Shown piece after piece: positions 62,508 through 64,000 of a DNA stretch of 64,000 nt (positions within the stretch are counted from its first letter, which is position 1; the number at the start of each line of letters is the position of its first letter). The notes beneath the pieces were generated by a model. The model saw only the letters and a program-made list of their open reading frames with translations, did not search any database and was not told the origin of the DNA. Source of the DNA: Deltaproteobacteria bacterium (lineage in GTDB: Bacteria; Myxococcota; Myxococcia; Myxococcales; Anaeromyxobacteraceae); assembly GCA_016214955.1 (NCBI GenBank), contig JACRMN010000012.1, positions 62,001 through 126,000 of the forward strand, given 5' to 3'. The translations under genes were made by a program, and so were the position numbers.

Positions 62508-63572
62508 GTGACGCCGCATCGCTGGGTGATGAAGGCAGTGGGCGAGCCGATGGTGCAGGAGACCCTCACCCTCGCGGCGCCCCCCGCCGGCGAGGTGATC
62601 GTCGAGGTGGCGGGCTGCGGCGTCTGCCACACCGACCTCGGCTACTACTACGACGGCGTCCGCACCAACATGGCGCTGCCGCTGGCCCTGGGCCACGAGA
62701 TCAGCGGCCGGGTGGTGCAGGCCGGCGCCGGGGCCGAGGGCTGGCTGGGCAAGGCGGTGCTGGTCCCGGCGGTGATCCCCTGCGGCTCCTGCGACGCCTG
62801 CCGCCGCGGCAAGGGCACCATCTGCCCCGGCCAGAAGATGCCCGGCAACGACATCCACGGCGGCTTCGCCAGCCACGTCACCGTGCCGGCCCGCGGGCTC
62901 TGCGCGGTGGACGAGGCCCGGCTCCAGAAGGCCGGCCTGGCGCTGGCCGACGTCTCGGTGGTGGCCGACGCCGTCACCACCCCCTACCAGGCCGCGGTCC
63001 AGGCGGGCGTCTGCCCCGGCGACCTCGCCATCGTCATCGGCGTGGGCGGCGTGGGCTCCTACTGCGTGCAGGTGGCGGCGGCCATGGGCGCCAGGGTGGT
63101 GGCCATCGACGTCGACGCCGCCAAGCTGGCCGCGGTGGCCCAGAACGGCGCCGGCAAGACCCTCAACGCCCGCGAGCACGACCAGAAGGCCCTCAAGAAG
63201 GAGATCGGCGAGTTCGCCAGGCAGAACGGCCTGCGCTCCCGCGAGTGGAAGATCTTCGAGTGCTCCGGCAGCGGCGCCGGCCAGGCCACCGCCTGGGGCC
63301 TCCTGGTCCACGGCGCCACGCTGGCGGTGGTGGGCTTCACCATGGACAAGGTGGAGGTCCGCCTCTCCAACCTCATGGCCTTCCACGCCCGGGCGCTCGG
63401 CAACTGGGGCTGCCCGCCGGAGCTCTACCCCGCCGCCCTCGACCTGGTCCTCGACGGCAAGGTGAAGGTGGCCCCGTTCATCCAGCGCTTCCCGCTGGCC
63501 GAAATCAACCAGGTCCTGCACGACGTGCACGACCGGAAGATCACCCGCCGCGCCATCCTGGTTCCGGCCTAG
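62508..63572 (+). CDS. had: 6-hydroxycyclohex-1-ene-1-carbonyl-CoA dehydrogenase
   Basis: A 354-residue zinc-dependent MDR dehydrogenase. It oxidises 6-hydroxycyclohex-1-ene-1-carbonyl-CoA to the 6-oxo product in the anaerobic benzoyl-CoA pathway. The catalytic-zinc Cys is in [15 protein letters not shown], His in ALGHEISG. The structural zinc cysteines are [15 protein letters not shown]. The NAD loop is [44 protein letters not shown] and [21 protein letters not shown] agree with Thauera/Geobacter Had. GTG 62508 has AGAGGAGGTG before it. The next gene, 18 bases on, is oah, the next pathway step, which confirms the assignment. Confidence 0.94.
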   Translation: MTPHRWVMKAVGEPMVQETLTLAAPPAGEVIVEVAGCGVCHTDLGYYYDGVRTNMALPLALGHEISGRVVQAGAGAEGWLGKAVLVPAVIPCGSCDACRRGKGTICPGQKMPGNDIHGGFASHVTVPARGLCAVDEARLQKAGLALADVSVVADAVTTPYQAAVQAGVCPGDLAIVIGVGGVGSYCVQVAAAMGARVVAIDVDAAKLAAVAQNGAGKTLNAREHDQKALKKEIGEFARQNGLRSREWKIFECSGSGAGQATAWGLLVHGATLAVVGFTMDKVEVRLSNLMAFHARALGNWGCPPELYPAALDLVLDGKVKVAPFIQRFPLAEINQVLHDVHDRKITRRAILVPA

Positions 63573-63590
63573 GCCGGGAGGAGACCGACC

Positions 63591-64000
63591 GTGAAGCCCA
63601 AGACCGAAGCCGTCGTCGCCGCCACCGCCCCCAAGTCGCTCAAGGACCACGACCTGGCGCCGCGGATCGAGGGGCAGGGCGTCCGCTACGAGAAGAAGCC
63701 GGCCCGGGACCCCAAGGGCAACGTGGTGCCCGGCCTCTACAACGTCTGGATCACCCTCGACAACCCGTCCCAGTACAACTCCTACACCACGGCGATGGTG
63801 AAGCAGGTGATCCTCGGCTTCCGCGCCGCCGGGAACGAGCGCGACGTGGTGGCGGTGGTCTTCACGGGCTCCGGCGACAAGGCCTTCTGCACCGGCGGCA
63901 ACACCAAGGAGTACGCCGAGTACTACGCCGGCAACCCGCAGGAGTACCGGCAGTACATGCGGCTCTTCAACGACATGGTCAGCGCCATCCTCGGCTGCGA
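63591..64000 (+). CDS. oah: 6-oxocyclohex-1-ene-1-carbonyl-CoA hydrolase, partial (cut by window end)
   Basis: The first 136 codons of Oah, a crotonase-fold enzyme that hydrates and opens the ring of 6-oxocyclohex-1-ene-1-carbonyl-CoA to 3-hydroxypimelyl-CoA. GTG 63591 with GGGAGGAG at 63577-63584 opens MKPKTEAVVAATAPKSLKDH. The text contains YNVWITLDNPSQYNSYTTAMV, VVAVVFTGSGDKAFCTGGNT and KEYAEYYAGNPQEYRQYMRL, stretches typical of Oah rather than general crotonases. The gene continues past 64000, where more benzoyl-CoA genes (dch, reductase) are likely. Confidence 0.95.
   Translation, partial: MKPKTEAVVAATAPKSLKDHDLAPRIEGQGVRYEKKPARDPKGNVVPGLYNVWITLDNPSQYNSYTTAMVKQVILGFRAAGNERDVVAVVFTGSGDKAFCTGGNTKEYAEYYAGNPQEYRQYMRLFNDMVSAILGC

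Overview
The window is one stretch of very GC-rich bacterial chromosome (GC in nearly every third codon position) carrying about 60 densely packed genes. No rRNA, tRNA, insertion sequence, prophage or CRISPR array was recognised. Gene content and style suggest a delta-proteobacterial/myxobacterial chromosome, most like Anaeromyxobacteraceae: many lipoproteins, several ECF sigma factors, a 7TM hybrid kinase, an EAL-HDOD protein, and the glyoxylate shunt beside anaerobic aromatic degradation genes. This placement is inference from gene content, not from a marker gene.

Layout, left to right. 0-5.3 kb: quinone oxidoreductase, LysR regulator, and a minus-strand run with a metzincin-type lipoprotein protease, a HEAT-like protein and a small unknown protein. 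5.3-10.4 kb: glyoxylate shunt operon aceB-aceA, divergent from an XRE/DUF2083 regulator across an AT-rich promoter region; the isocitrate lyase carries a C-terminal hemerythrin-like domain and the malate synthase a very basic tail. 10.4-19.7 kb: Cys-rich lipoprotein, hybrid histidine kinase, methyltransferase, transglutaminase-like lipoprotein with a Pro-Thr repeat, an orphan periplasmic binding protein, methylmalonyl-CoA epimerase, an outer-membrane barrel and an OsmC protein. 19.8-27.2 kb: sppA, then a compact biosynthetic run argH-lptM-like-lysA-dapA-dapB (arginine, lysine and diaminopimelate) ending in a FAH-family hydrolase. 27.2-33.3 kb: PstS-like protein, folK, EAL-HDOD protein, class II aldolase with kdsD, transaldolase-like enzyme.

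33.3-41.7 kb: MFS transporter, a 4-OT tautomerase, an Asp-nucleophile alpha/beta hydrolase translationally coupled to an ECF sigma factor with built-in Cys motifs, a lipase-like protein, and two paralogous DAHP synthases flanking a DGPF protein and a frameshifted ECF42-like sigma factor. 41.8-48.9 kb: a large unrecognised protein, a Tat-exported LigB-type dioxygenase, an OmpA protein, and an ECF sigma/anti-sigma/lipoprotein group. 48.0-56.4 kb: a Pat-type protein acetyltransferase coupled to a hydrolase, divergent from a GNAT-Rrf2 pair, then an overlapping GT4-GH130 pair.

56.6-64 kb: S9 peptidase, an outer-membrane protein, an atypical SDR, ribA coupled to an FAD amine-oxidase-like protein, and at the right edge the start of a benzoyl-CoA degradation operon: 6-hydroxycyclohex-1-ene-1-carbonyl-CoA dehydrogenase followed by 6-oxocyclohex-1-ene-1-carbonyl-CoA hydrolase, cut by the window end. 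Anaerobic aromatic degradation yields acetyl-CoA units, whose assimilation would need the glyoxylate shunt at the left; methylmalonyl-CoA epimerase adds odd-chain or propionate metabolism.
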